Shown here: positions 10,532 to 21,547 of the stretch, piece by piece
Numbering within the stretch: position 1 is the stretch's first letter
Layout of the letters: every line of letters starts with the position of its first letter
NCBI GenBank assembly: GCA_007026445.1
Contig: VDMD01000138.1
Coordinates: forward strand, 1 to 57,934
Reading direction: 5' to 3'
From: Schizophyllum amplum
Lineage: Eukaryota > Basidiomycota > Agaricomycetes > Agaricales > Schizophyllaceae
Length of the DNA: 57,934 nucleotides
The notes under the pieces: generated by a model
Told to the model about the DNA's origin: nothing
Database searches by the model: none
The model's input: the letters and a program-made list of their open reading frames with translations, nothing else
Made by a program: the position numbers and the translations under genes

Positions 10532-11503
10532 ATGTCTACAGACGTGAATGCCGCGATGTATGTCTGTCAAAGAAATAGTAGCTGCAATTCTCATGTATGT
10601 ACAGCTCTGTTCTCCGGGACATGACCGCCCTCATGGATGGCTCTGAAGACTGTGTCACAATCGAGGTAACGGAGTCGCTCAGCACCGAGAAAGAAGAAAG
10701 AAGACGGAACGAGCTCGAAGACGCGTCCAGCAAATATAAAGGTAAGCCATTCAATGATACTTGGCACGCTCATCCGACGGTTGTATCATTAGCTCAGGCC
10801 AAACTGCTCGAACAAGCACGCAAATCATGTACCAGACCTGCCTCCTTCCCGACGCCGGAAGCGCATGCTGCCGCCATGAACGAACTGGACGACGCGCGGC
10901 TCAACCTGCAGAAAGCCGCAAGCGACCTGGAGGACAAGCACATGGCCGCACAGGCCTCCTTGGCGGTCTGGCGGAAGAAGCTAGCGAGTCTGAACGACTT
11001 GGACGTCGTGTCAGAGCACCTGCAAAGGGTGGACAGCTCGGCGTATGTATCTTGCTATATATCCCCCTGCCTTTCCTCCATTCCCACCTGCCCAACCTTC
11101 CCACCTGGCACCATACTCACCAGACTTCAACAGGTTGCGATTAGAAATATATCACGGTCTTGGCTTCAAACCAATACTGGACGAGGAAGGACGCCCGTCG
11201 AAGATCCTTATCCGTGAGTGCATCCCCCGCTGTACCCTCGCCCGGACACGTTGCCTGGTCATGAGCCGCCATGTCTGCTCATCTAGCCGCCGGGCATGCC
11301 CAGATCATCGGGCAGCAATGCATGGTTGTCTAACCGCCATATCTTATTCCCCAGCTATGCCCCGTTGTCCTTTCGCTTACTCACCCGCTATAGGTGCACA
11401 CTCCGGCGCGGACATCTATTCGGTGGCGATAGAAAGCGAGGATATCAGCTACGCGAACAAGTTGTGGAGCTTGGCTGGGTCACGAAGTGCAGGGACTCCT
11501 TAG
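10532..11503 (+). CDS. SPC24: Kinetochore protein Spc24 (NDC80 complex)
   Basis: Exons 10532-10557, 10605-10741, 10793-11042, 11134-11213, 11394-11503; 200 residues. The N-terminus MSTDVNAAISVLRDMTALM is assembled across intron 1. Residues about 30-140 form a charged coiled coil (ERRRNELEDASSKY, LEDKHMAAQASLAVWRKKLASL). The C-terminal globular domain has ALRLEIYHGLGFKPILDEEGRP, then AHSGADIYSV and YANKLWSL, matching the small RWD-like head of Spc24. Spc24 pairs with Spc25 to anchor the Ndc80 complex to the inner kinetochore. Intron 4 is long for this locus (180 bp). Identification rests on head-domain pattern, length and coiled-coil layout. Confidence 0.85.
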
Positions 11504-11723
11504 TATATTTTCTTGTTTTTGTTTATGCAGTACATACCCCCATCGTTATGGGGAGCCATTGCGGATACCCTCAAAGACTTTACGGTCCGTCTCGAGGAGA
11601 TGTTGTAGGAGGGGTCAGGGAAGTTCGTATGCGAGCCGCGAGCGTGCACAAACTTACACGGGGCGTCATGAAATCTAGTATACAGCGACGCACGTCATGT
11701 TTGCGACAAGGAATAATCGATAA
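11504..11723. other. Convergent 3' spacer SPC24 / RFC
   Basis: 220 bp between two convergent stop codons. Nothing else seen. Confidence 0.5.
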
Positions 11724-13101
11724 TCATGTAGAGAAGATCTTGTATAAGCGGAGCCCCACCTCCAGTATCCACAGCTCTTCATCCGCCCCATCGCACAGCG
11801 CCTTGTCTGCCTCTGCGAATACCAGTGCAGATTGCGCTTTATTCCGCGCGCTCAAAGTTGGATGCAAGATGACCAAGTCGTGCAGCTGCACACAATCAGT
11901 CTTGCAACCACCAACGAGCTAAAAACGCACCTGTGTCAAAATCTGCGTCGCAGAATACCCCTCCCGCATCACTTCCTTTACCTTGCTCTGCACAAGCTGG
12001 AACCCGCGCCTCCGCAGCCCCACATCCACATCCATCGCATCCCCGCCATCCACCTCCACGCCCACCGCGCGCGCAAAGTCATCCACCACACCATCCGGCA
12101 CCACGCCAGCGATCTCCTGAATATCTCGCGGCGTGATGGGCGTTGGCGGGTTCGTGGACGAGGAGAGGCGGGAGGCGGACTGGAGGTAGGTGATGGCGCG
12201 GCGGAGGTCGCCGCCGGAGGTGGTGATGAGAGTGTCGATGACGGGCGGGGAGACGGGGACGTTTTCGTTTGTGGCAATGTAGGATAGTCGGGAGGCGGCG
12301 CTGGAGGAGTCGAGGGGCGTGAAGCGGAACTTTGAGCAGCGAGAGGCCAGAGGCTCGATTATCCTACAAGGCCACTCAACACGACACAAACGAAGACGGT
12401 AACATGAGTAGCTTACCGCGTGACATAGTTGCAGACGAGGCAGAAGCGCGTAATGCGCGCGTAGGTCTCCATGATGCGGCGCAGGGCGCCCTGCGCGTCC
12501 TGGGTCATTGAGTCTGCCTCGTCCAGAATGATGATTTTGTACGGCGGGCAGGGATACTCCTTGCCGTCGGATGCGACCGCCTGCGCTCGCGGGGTCTGGC
12601 GCGCAAAGTTCTTGACCTTCTCGCGGACGATGCTAATGCCGCGTTCGTCTGATGCATTGAGCTCGAGGACGCGATTGCGGAAATTATCTGGGCTGGAGTG
12701 GGGTCAGCCTTGAGTTCGTGGAGTCAGGAAAGGGACGCACCCAAAGAGTTGTCGAGAGAGAGCAAGGATGGTTGACGTCTTGCCCGTTCCAGGGGGTCCG
12801 TAGAATAACATGTGGGGGAGCTACATGAAAGTGAGAGATCGCTTCACTCCACATAGTCTAACGCACATTGGTTGAGGTCAGCGCTTTCTGAAGCACACCG
12901 ACGGTGTGGTCCTGTGCGGACACATCGTCGATGGTCTTTGGGCGGCTAATAACGCGAGTCAGCTGAAGCATAACAGCAAAATTCAATCAAGACGCACTAT
13001 TTCTCCACCCATGGCTGCAGTGCGGGGTCTACAGTATGCTTTTTCGCGGCTGCTGCGGCCTGCGTCTGTCTGTTCTGCGGCTTGAAGAAGGAGGAGGCCA
13101 T
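11724..13101 (-). CDS. RFC2: Replication factor C small subunit (yeast Rfc2 / human RFC4 type)
   Basis: Six exons: 12998-13101, 12867-12945, 12741-12820, 12417-12692, 11931-12363, 11724-11885; 377 residues. AAA+ clamp loader with [19 protein letters not shown] at the N-terminus, Walker A GPPGTGKT (69-76), [10 protein letters not shown], Walker [10 protein letters not shown] (about 141-149), the RFC SRC motif PLASRCSKF (Ser187-Arg188-Cys189) and [15 protein letters not shown]. The C-terminal collar includes [15 protein letters not shown] and [16 protein letters not shown]. The run [10 protein letters not shown] and the collar favour the yeast Rfc2/human RFC4 subfamily. It loads PCNA onto primer junctions. 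It diverges from the CAF-1 gene with only 117 bp between start codons. Confidence 0.93.
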
Positions 13102-13218
13102 CGCGGTCAGCGCCAAGTGCGGTGCGCGACGCGTCCGTCACGCGTGAGGCGTGTGACAGATCGCGTTCGTGAGGCAATCGCCGGCCGCTCTTTGTCTCCT
13201 ACCGCGCCCCGCCTTGTT
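13102..13218. promoter_or_regulatory. 117-bp divergent promoter RFC / CAF-1 with two ACGCGT (MCB-like) boxes
   Basis: ACGCGT occurs at 13129-13134 and 13140-13145, 11 bp apart, close to the RFC start and about 75-90 bp from the CAF-1 start. ACGCGT is the MluI cell-cycle box bound by MBF in ascomycete yeasts at G1/S. A shared G1/S control of both genes is inference. Confidence 0.7.
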
Positions 13219-16148
13219 ATGCACGGTCCCCTTGTCGACATGTCGACCACGAAGTTGAATAAGGGTGCGCTTGAATGTCCTCCCTTACTTCCCCATAACT
13301 CACCGCGCGCAGACAATGGGACCGCCCCCGCGGGCAAGAGCGCGTCGACAGGTGCGTGGCAGCAGCAAGATATTCGCTGCGCGACTGATTAGACGCGTTT
13401 TAGATACCAGCAAGTCTCAGCCCTTGGCGGACTTGAAGAATGGCAAGGTCGTCTTCAAGCAGAAGCCCATGTCTCTCGAGCAGAACTCAGAGACCCTCGA
13501 GGGTGCGTTGCGATCAGGCTGTACAGCGGCGCGGTGCTCAATGGATGGACAGAGATCATTATGTTCCGCCGCATGCTCTCCAAGCGCACGGAGGCGAAAG
13601 AACCTCCGCTGAACGAGATACCGGACGAGTACGAGCCTGTCATCGCGAAGCTCGCTTTCGAGAGGTACGCGCCAATCCCACGCGCGTGCGCTGCGCCCTG
13701 ACGCGTTCTACCCAGCGACAAGACCGCAACCGCACTATGCAAACAGATACAGCATACCCTCTTGCCCCCACCTGAAGAGGACGACAGCGACGCGCTACAA
13801 TCCAACTCTGAGCTTGCGCGAATGCTCCCGCTCTCGGCATTAGAGTCAACCATCAAGACCGTCGCGTCACGTGTCAACTATGGGCTTGACGCACCCGATG
13901 GGTGCAAAGCTCCCGCCAGTGCCTGTGTATGGCGCTGGGAGATCAGCCAGAACTACCGTGACTGGCTGCCCAAGAACGTCCGCGAGAAGGCGGACTCTCG
14001 GCGGCAAGATCGCCTGCAGGTAAGCCGGAGGATCGGCGCGCAACTGGTTTGCTGACATTACCGCGCAGGCCAAGAAAGACTTGCAGTCTGCATTATCCGC
14101 TTTACCTGCAGATGAACAGGCTGCCGTTCTGCATCTGAAGAACAATAGTAAAGCCCGCGCGACATCACCACATGCAACCCCGACGCAGCAGGCTGCTAAA
14201 GAGGACGCCGATGCTGCTGACTGCGACCAGACAGGCATCTCACCTTCCAAGGCAGAGGGCTCTGTAAGTTTGTCGAAATCTGATGTGCTATGCCTGCTCA
14301 TATGTCACTAGTCCTCAGGCAAACCTCGTGGGCGACCAAAAGATCCAGTAAAGGCCGCTGAAAAGGAAGCCAAAGTAAGAAACGAACTTCATGTAGCCCG
14401 ATTCCATGCTCATGCTCCGATAGGAAAAGGAGCGTCAAGAGAAGAGGGCGGCCAAAGCAGAGAAAGAAGCAGCGAAGGTAACACGCTCGTCCGTCCTGAT
14501 TGAGCCATCGCTCATTTCAAGCAGGAGCGCGAAAAACAAGAGAAGGCTGCCGCCAAGGCCGAGAAAGAACGCAAGCAGATTGAAGCGCAGAACAAATCTC
14601 GCTCTCTCATGACCAGCTTCTTCTCCAAGAAGCCTGCGCCGCGCGCTGCCTCGCTCAGCCAGCCGGAGGCCGGTACCTCTCAATCAGACTTTGAGAAGAC
14701 GTTCAAGCCCTTCATGGTGAAGAAGGATACCGTGCTGGCGCCAGTCAACTGGTATCTGGAACCGAAGCAGCTTAGACGGCGAGCTTCGGGCACTCCGGAC
14801 GATGTCATCGTCATTGACGAGGACGAGGAATCGCACGCAGCTATGGACGTTGACGCGGAGCCGGTTCCTATCGGCGACCTGGGGAACATGTCGCCTCAAG
14901 GTCCGCCGATTGCTTTTCTTCTGACCAAGACGCAATCATGCTCACGTATACTCAGACCATCTGACGGACGTATTGAAGAGACTCCCCGATTCTGTGGAGC
15001 CCTCATTGCTGCCGAAGGGCCGTCCTCGACCTCCTGGGCCCAAGACACTCAATCGAGTTTCCGTACGCGCGATCATGGCGCAGATCACGGAAGCTGAGGT
15101 CACCGACGACGTTGCCACCGTCCGCCGCCTGCGCGCCAAACTCGCAGATCGCCGCGAGATCCCCGCCAAGGTTCTCATCTTCCACACGGACTCACGTCCT
15201 GGTTACTTTGGCACATGGACGCGCAGCTCGGACAGCATCGGTCCACGGGCACCTCTGGCGAAGGCCACCGCTGAGTTTGACTACGGATACGACAGCGGCG
15301 AGGAGTGGGAGGAAGAGCCCGCGGGCGACGCGGAGGACGTAGACGAGGACGAGGAAGAAGGTGGGGCGGAGGAAGACGAGGACTCCGACGCCGACAGCTG
15401 GCTGGTGGACGACGATGAAGAGGTCGAGCCGGGGACACCGATCGACGAGCGGGAGATGTCGCCATTCTCGGTGAGTACGCTGAAGCGCAAGGCGGACGAC
15501 GCGAAGCACGAGAAGCCGCCGAAGAAGAAGAAAGTCATGCCTTTGGTGCCCTTTGCGAAGGGTCCGTGCTACGAGCAGGCAATCGGGCGATGCGAGTACG
15601 AGCCGTTCAATGCGTACCGGATACAGCTGTTCAACGGTATGTCGGTCTTTTCGGATAAGCGAGTGCCAGTGTTGATCATGCTCTCAGATACGCCATATCC
15701 TATCGACCCCTTCACATACGTGTCAACTGCGCGCGAAGACTACAAGAGGAGGAGAGCACCCGCGCCGGCGCCGGCGCCTCCGGTAACAGATGGCCCCTTC
15801 CTGGTCCCGCCGCTCCCCGACCATGTCAAGCTGTCAGCCGACGTCAGTGCCCTCGCCATAGACCCCGCTGCGCAAGCAAAGCGCACAACCACGCTTGCTC
15901 CCAAGAACCCCTTCCCCGACGCCCATCTGCCGCATCTACTCGCGACGATCCAGCAGATGCAAGCGAAGAGCGTTACCGCGCTCATCGAGAAGATTCACGC
16001 GGATCTGGTAGACCACAAGGTTCGGAAGAACGCGATTGAGGCGAAGATACGGGAGGTGGCAGAGAAGTCTCCGGCCAAGGTGTGGGTGTTGAAGCCGGGA
16101 GTAGGAGCGGCTGTGCCAGGAGCTGGGCAGACTGCTGTTGTTGTGTGA
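13219..16148 (+). CDS. RLF2: Chromatin assembly factor 1 large subunit (Cac1/Rlf2/p150)
   Basis: Eleven exons: 13219-13264, 13313-13351, 13404-13502, 13553-13664, 13716-14019, 14069-14263, 14312-14374, 14424-14477, 14522-14900, 14956-15636, 15688-16148; about 810 residues. The middle has the KER region, a long Lys/Glu/Arg coiled coil split over exons 7-9 (KAAEKEAK, EKERQEKRAAKAEKEAAK). MTSFFSKKPA follows, a likely PCNA-binding PIP-type motif. The conserved CAF-1 acidic/ED domain contains KVLIFHTDSRPGYFGTWTR, FDYGYDSGEEWEEEP and an Asp/Glu run. Intron 10 (15637-15687, 51 bp) is inferred because removal gives LFNDTPYPIDPF; reading through would also stay open. Exon 9 has tandem CAGs at its 5' end, so acceptor choice may vary by one codon. 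CAF-1 deposits H3-H4 behind the fork. A second start at 13240 is possible. Confidence 0.9.
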
Positions 16149-16534
16149 TTGCAGAGTGCCTGTATATCTTACTCGTTTGGATACCTAATACATGAGTGCC
16201 GCGCCTTGACATGCTGGCTCGTACATACGATAGTATCAAGTAGCGACCCTTGTGGCAGCTCAGCAGCTCGCTCAATGCTTGCTACCAGTTGGCTGAGCGA
16301 GGTAAGTCCACGCCAGGAGGTAGATACTCTGTCACTGTGGCCTTGTCCATGTATCAATGAGCTTGTCAAGGTAGTCCGATACGTTGAACCCTAACTCAGG
16401 GCGTCAGCCGAAGCCGGATGCGCAGAGCAACTGTAGGCACAGGTGGGCAGTCGGCAGACGAACCGTGTGAAATCACGTGATACCGTTCCCACACTACCAC
16501 CTTGTCCTCCTCCTCCACCGGGACCTCTCTGCGC
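16149..16534. other. Spacer after CAF-1 gene
   Basis: About 390 bp with no gene seen, between the CAF-1 stop and the duplicated upstream block of zinc-finger gene 1. Confidence 0.4.
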
Positions 16535-17178
16535 CAACAGCGCACGCACCTCAGCGGAAGCAAGACTCTGCGCCGGACAAAGGACACAGTCTTCAGAGCT
16601 GTGTCTTGGAATGCTTGCGTCATGCATGCATGCCGGCTGGTCATAACGCGCTAGGACCTCTGCACACCATTGGCTGGAGCCTTGGTCCTACACGCCCAAA
16701 AGTTATTGCCATGACAACACGGGGGCCGCAAAGTTACTGTCTTTGGAAAGCGACCCGACGCGCTCTCTCCCAGCTTTCCATCATAGATGGCGCCCTCTTT
16801 GGTCAACAATTGTATACAAGACACCTACAACAACTCGCATGCCAAATTTGGCGGCGAACAACGTACCCGTACGCCCAGAATCGCCCCTCGCCACTGAGCC
16901 ACTCCGCCACTCGCTAACACGCGCAAACACCAAAGTTTCCTTTCTTGAAAAACCTCAGTTTCAGCAATCCATCAGGTCGTCGGCCAGAATGCTATATAAA
17001 CGGGGCGCCAGAGGGCTGATTCCCCACTCCCCAAGCACCTACCAGTGTCTTATACTCGCTCCGCCCGCCCGTTAAGCCGCTGAACCCCTCGAACGACGAT
17101 AATGCCCGCCACCCGTACCATGCAGGTGAGTGTTCGAATTTCCTTTTTGGGAGACCTCGCCACTCACGTCGGGCGCAG
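16535..17178 (+). repeat. Duplicated upstream block, copy 1 (promoter to intron 1 of zinc-finger gene 1)
   Basis: Aligns by eye with 31760-32404 throughout. Identity is scattered in the 5' part and nearly perfect from about 16924 to 17178. That part includes the TATA box TATATAAA (16993-17000), the transcribed leader, the 24-nt first coding exon and the whole first intron. Similarity drops sharply at the start of exon 2. Confidence 0.9.
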
Positions 17179-18075
17179 ACTTCCTACACCAAGGACAACG
17201 TCCCTGGGTTCTCAGGGAACATATGCGACGCCTGTGGCGTCACTGTTCGCGCTAAGCGCGACAAGGCGCGCCATGCCCTTGGCCATCTCCCCGAAGACAC
17301 GCCAGAGCACGTCACTCTGAAGAAGTGAGTGCTGACTCGGCTGCTCGTCCAACACTTCACTGACATTTGTTGCAGGCCGTTCCAGTGTGAGTGGGCAGGC
17401 TGCCTTAAGCGCTTCAGTCAGAGGGGCACGCTGGAGATTCACATTGCTGCTAAGCAGTGAGCTCTCTTCCACATGCTCACCCTACACTTTGCTAACAGCC
17501 TACGCAGCACCGGCGAGAAAAAGTACATCTGCCCCACCTGTGATTGGGCATTCGCGGACCCGTCTGCGCGCCATCGTCATCGCAGGCGGCAGCACGGCTG
17601 GCAGTCGCCCCGCGCTCGTGGACCACGCCAGTCTGCGGCTTCTACGCCGTACACAAGGCCCACACCGGTGGACTTCGAGCCAAAGATGCAGTTCCCCGCA
17701 TACACTGCCCCGCCAGTCATGTTCTCGTTGATGCCAGGGTACGACTCCGCCGGACCTGCAGCAGCGCCCGACTTCTTCGTCGATCCCCAGACGCCGCCTC
17801 TGTCGTCCTCGGTGTCGAGCCCTGGATCATCATCCCCGCTCCCATCTCCCGTCGACGATACGTTCCACTTCAACGACGCTCTACCCCCCTTCCCCACCGT
17901 CGACCTCAACCAATATGCGACTGTGGTTGCGCAGCCCATGTCTCAGCCCTTCGGCATGCAGGTGCCCCAGCCTTGGGGCTACGAGGTCCCTCCGTTACGC
18001 CCACGAATTTCGCCTCTTATGAGGAGTACCCGGCCATTGAGCAGATGCTCAACCAGATGTGGGAGAACGACGTGA
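17102..18075 (+). CDS. C2H2 zinc-finger protein 1 (putative transcription factor), C-terminus frameshifted
   Basis: Exons 17102-17125, 17179-17324, 17376-17456, 17508-18075; 272 residues as read. Three zinc-finger-like units: an atypical CDACGVTVRAKRDKARHALGH, CEWAGC...HIAAKH, and CPTCDWAF...RHRHRRRQH joined by the canonical TGEK linker. Exons 3 and 4 each end or begin within a finger. A Pro/Ser-rich region follows (SSSVSSPGSSSPLPSP) with MQFPAYTAPPVM shared with the paralogue at 32328. Relative to that paralogue the frame slips near 17995, probably by loss of one T in CCGTTACG. The conserved C-terminal ASYEEYPAIEQMLNQ motif then lies in another frame that stays open to 18110. With the slip corrected the protein would end at 18110. 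DNA binding is inferred from fingers; targets unknown. Confidence 0.8.
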
Positions 18076-18241
18076 AGATGCTATCGAACGCATACTCCCA
18101 GTTTATGTAAACCGGATCTGCTGTTTCTCGTCTGTTGTAAATTTACCACGGAAGGACTCAAGGATTTCAAACTACACATCTATTCTATACTTACTTATAC
18201 TCACATCGTCTGGACTATTTGGATCTTTGGCATCGTCTCAT
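18076..18241. other. 3' flank of zinc-finger gene 1
   Basis: AT-rich 3' region, including the alternative stop at 18110 that would be used if the frameshift is an artefact. Confidence 0.5.
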
Positions 18242-18783
18242 TAGAGTGTATTTGCACCGATATATACCGGGTTTATATTGCACACAGAACCTCGCGATAT
18301 GTACCGAGATTCGAGTCGTTGAATACATTTCGGTGTTCCCCAACGAGGACCAGATGCAATACGACGAGGGGCTAGTAAATACATCCGAGGCGGAATATTT
18401 TCTCCCTTTTCGACTGTACCCTGCGGTGTCGAACCTACCCGAGGATAACACTCCGTTCTGGCACTAGAGGGCCCGCTTGAGGCAGCCGCGGAACCTGAAC
18501 TACAGCACTGTGATGTGCTTCGCCTCAGATATCTGCATGGTCATTTCGGACGGTGCTGACGATGGGCCCCTTCAGCCCTTTTCAGCGTCGTCGTCTGAGC
18601 CATTGTTGTCGATGCGCATGCGACCAGTTCAATATATACAAGCAGGCCTCGAAAAAACATTAGGAGGTCATTATTTATACTGAGCGACCGTTGGAGCTCG
18701 TCCATATTGCATATAGCGTATATTGGTACAAGAGGCAAAATTCAGATGAGAAAGTCGGTATATCTCGGTGCAAATACACTCTA
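18242..18783. mobile_element. Probable MITE with 28-bp terminal inverted repeats
   Basis: Bases 18242-18269 and the reverse complement of 18756-18783 match at 27 of 28 positions (TAGAGTGTATTTGCACCGA...). The outermost TA on each side could be a TA target-site duplication, as made by Tc1/mariner-type transposases, leaving a 538-bp element. The interior is AT-rich and has no transposase-like open frame, so it would be non-autonomous. It lies in the convergent spacer between zinc-finger gene 1 and the Hsp70 gene. No second copy was noticed in this window. Confidence 0.7.
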
Positions 18784-19188
18784 TTGGATTGTTTTTCTAC
18801 TCACAACGGCTTCTACAATGTACACTTAGTATCGCTTCTTGTTTGACTCCGTGCACACACAATAAAGACTTCAATGATTCGCTTGATTATGAGTGATCGC
18901 ACGCACCTCATTCGCGATAGACTGCACTTCAAAGTTCGGCGACTCAGACATGATACCACAAGAGTACAGAGATATGAAAGAAAGGACTGTCATGAGCAAG
19001 ACATGCGTACAATACAGTACGAATACAACAGTGATAGCGAGAGAAAACTGCAGCAATTCTTAAGCACAGGAGGGAGCCAGGAGGAGGGGCGTGCGACTGT
19101 CTCTAGGCCCCGCCGGCCACCAACGCGGCGCTCAGCAGTGGACGGTCGCCCGCCCGCCGACCGAGCCGCCTCATGGGGCACAGACCGC
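18784..19188. other. 3' flank of the SSB gene
   Basis: About 400 bp, mostly presumptive 3' UTR of the minus-strand Hsp70 gene. No gene seen. Confidence 0.5.
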
Positions 19189-21377
19189 TCATCGGATGCC
19201 AGCGGTCGCTTTTTGGAGCGCGCGCTTGATGCCGAGCTGCGCCTTCTTCAACTCATCCGCCGTCGAGTCCTCGATCTCGAGCTTCTCCATCGCGCGTGCG
19301 AGCTCGGCCTCGACCTGCGCCTTCGCTCCGCGCTTGAGCTTCATGCCGATCTCGGGGCTCGTGATCGTGCTCTCGACCTGGTGGATGTACGCCTCGAGGT
19401 CGCTCTTCGACTCGTGGCGGGCGGAGAACTCCTTGTCAGCCATCTTGTACTGCTCGGCATCCTTGATCATCTGGTCGATCTCCGCAGATGAGAGGCGGCC
19501 GACAGAGTTGGTGATGCCTGGAAGCAGAGTCAGATAAAACTAACTTATGCAATGAAGCTTGACGTACTGATGGATGCCTTGCGGCCGGAGGCGCGGTCCA
19601 TGGCGGAGACCTTCAACAAACCGTTGGCGTCGACCTCGAAGGTGGTGACAAGCTCGGCCTGGCCGCGGGGCATGGGCGGGATGCCGTTCAGCTCGAACTC
19701 GCCGAGCAAACGGTTGTCGCGGCACTGCGTGCGCTCACCCTCGTACCTGCGGATGATGTCAAACAAATTCAAGAAAACGCTTTTGCAATTGACTCACACA
19801 GGGAAGGTAACCGTCGTCTGGTTGTCCTCGACAGTCGTGAATGTCCGCGACTTGTTGGTCGGGATGGGCGTGTTACGGGGAACAACAACACCGAAGACGT
19901 CGCCCTGCATGGCGACACCGAGGGACAAGGGAGCGACATCGAGGAGCAAAAGGTCCTTGGTCTGCTCGGAGGTCTGGCCAGTGAGAACAGCGGCTTGGAC
20001 AGCGGCACCGTATGCAACAGCCTCATCGGGGTTGATGGACTTGTTGAGCTGGCGGCCACCGAAGTACTCGGAGACGAGCGCCTGGATCTTTGGGATACGG
20101 GTGGAGCCACCAACGAGGACGATGTCGTCAACCTTGTCGGTCTTCATCTTCGCGTCCTTGAGGACCTTCTCGACGGGCTCCAAGGTGGACTTGAAGAGCG
20201 CGGCGTTGATGTCCTCGAAGCGTGCACGGGTGATGTTGGCAGAGAAGTCCTCGCCCTGGAAGAGCGAGTCGACCTCGACGGTGGTCTGGGTGACGCTGGA
20301 GAGGGTGCGCTTGGCACGCTCGCATGCGCTGCGCAGACGGCGGAGGGCACGCGGGTCCTCGGAGATGTCGAGCTTCGTCTTGCGCTTGAACTCGTTCTTG
20401 AAGTGGTCAAGCAGGGTGTTGTCGAAGTCCTCACCACCCAAGTGAGTGTCACCAGCAGTCGCCTTGACGGCGAAGACACCGCCAGAGATGTTGAGGAGGG
20501 AGACATCGAAAGTACCTCCGCCAAGATCGAAGATGAGAACGTTCTTCTCGGACTTCGACTGACGGTCGAGACCGTAGGCGATGGCGGCAGCGGTCGGCTC
20601 GTTGATGATACGGAGGACGTCGAGGCCAGCGATCGCGCCAGCGTCCTTGGTCGCAAGACGCTGGGAGTCGTTGAAGTAGGCAGGGACGCTATGGGTCGTG
20701 AGCAAGGCGCAGGTGCAGTAGCAAATTGTAACTTACGTGACAACCGCCTTCTTGACCTCCTTGCCGAGCTTCGCCTCAGAAATCTCCTTCATCTTGGTGA
20801 GGACCATGGACGAGATCTCCTGGGGGCTGAAGGTCTTGTCCTCGCCGAGGTACGAGACCTTGATCAGCGGCGACCCATCCTTCTCGATGACCTCGAAGGG
20901 CCAGTGGGACATGTCCTGCGATATGTGTGAGATGTAAAATGATTTGACCGATCAGTAGATGTACCTTCTTGACATCCGGGTCACTGAAAAGGGTGAGATA
21001 AATCGAGAGCCGGGGATGGGGAGGACTCACTCATATCTGCGGCCGATGAGACGCTTGGCATCGAAGACGGTGTTGCGCGGGTTCATCGCGGCCTGGTTTT
21101 TCGCGGCATCGCCGATCAGACGCTCGTCGGAGGAGAAGGCGACGTATGAGGGTGTCGTCCGGTTCCCCTCTGATGCAGCTGTTAGTACGTGAACCAGGAG
21201 GGGGGAAAATTGCTGCTCACGGTCGTTGGCGATGATCTCGACACGGTCATTTTGCCATACACCGACACAGCTGCGGCGCGTCAGCCTCGGCTGTCATCGG
21301 GGCTCATCGCGGACGTACGAGTAGGTGGTGCCGAGATCAATACCGACAGCGCCGTCGAACACGTCCTCCGCAGACAT
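19189..21377 (-). CDS. SSB1: Ribosome-associated Hsp70, SSB type
   Basis: Eight exons: 21319-21377, 21221-21270, 21031-21169, 20965-20983, 20737-20915, 19798-20688, 19568-19746, 19189-19517; 614 residues (yeast Ssb is 613). N-terminal phosphate loop [33 protein letters not shown], then [37 protein letters not shown] and [11 protein letters not shown] of the actin-like ATPase. The substrate domain follows ([21 protein letters not shown]). The C-terminus ends [12 protein letters not shown], with neither EEVD (cytosolic SSA) nor an HDEL-type signal, which together with length and the [16 protein letters not shown] pattern indicates the SSB subfamily that works with RAC at the ribosome exit. Exon 4 is only 19 nt. 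It diverges from a mitoribosomal protein gene 170 bp away. Confidence 0.93.
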
Positions 21378-21547
21378 TTTTGGTTTTTTGAAGAAGGAGA
21401 TGGGGAGATGGAGGTGAAGAAAATCGAGCGCCTGCTTAGGTCAGCGTACCAGTAGAACTTTTTTGATGGGTGATCACGTTCCCACGTGACCAATTCCCGC
21501 ATCCGCGACTTTTGTTCCGAGCGCCGTTGCGAACAGCGAGGACGGAC
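21378..21547. promoter_or_regulatory. 170-bp divergent promoter SSB / mitoribosomal uS2m
   Basis: Contains CACGTG at 21483-21488 followed almost directly by CCAAT at 21490-21494, with a second half-palindrome GATCACG just upstream. These are candidate bHLH (Cbf1-like) and Hap-complex sites. Shared control is inferred from spacing. Confidence 0.55.

Noticed and set aside
18219..18467. 82-codon plus-strand frame
   Set aside because: It begins before and runs through the left terminal repeat of the MITE-like element, and has no recognisable protein pattern.
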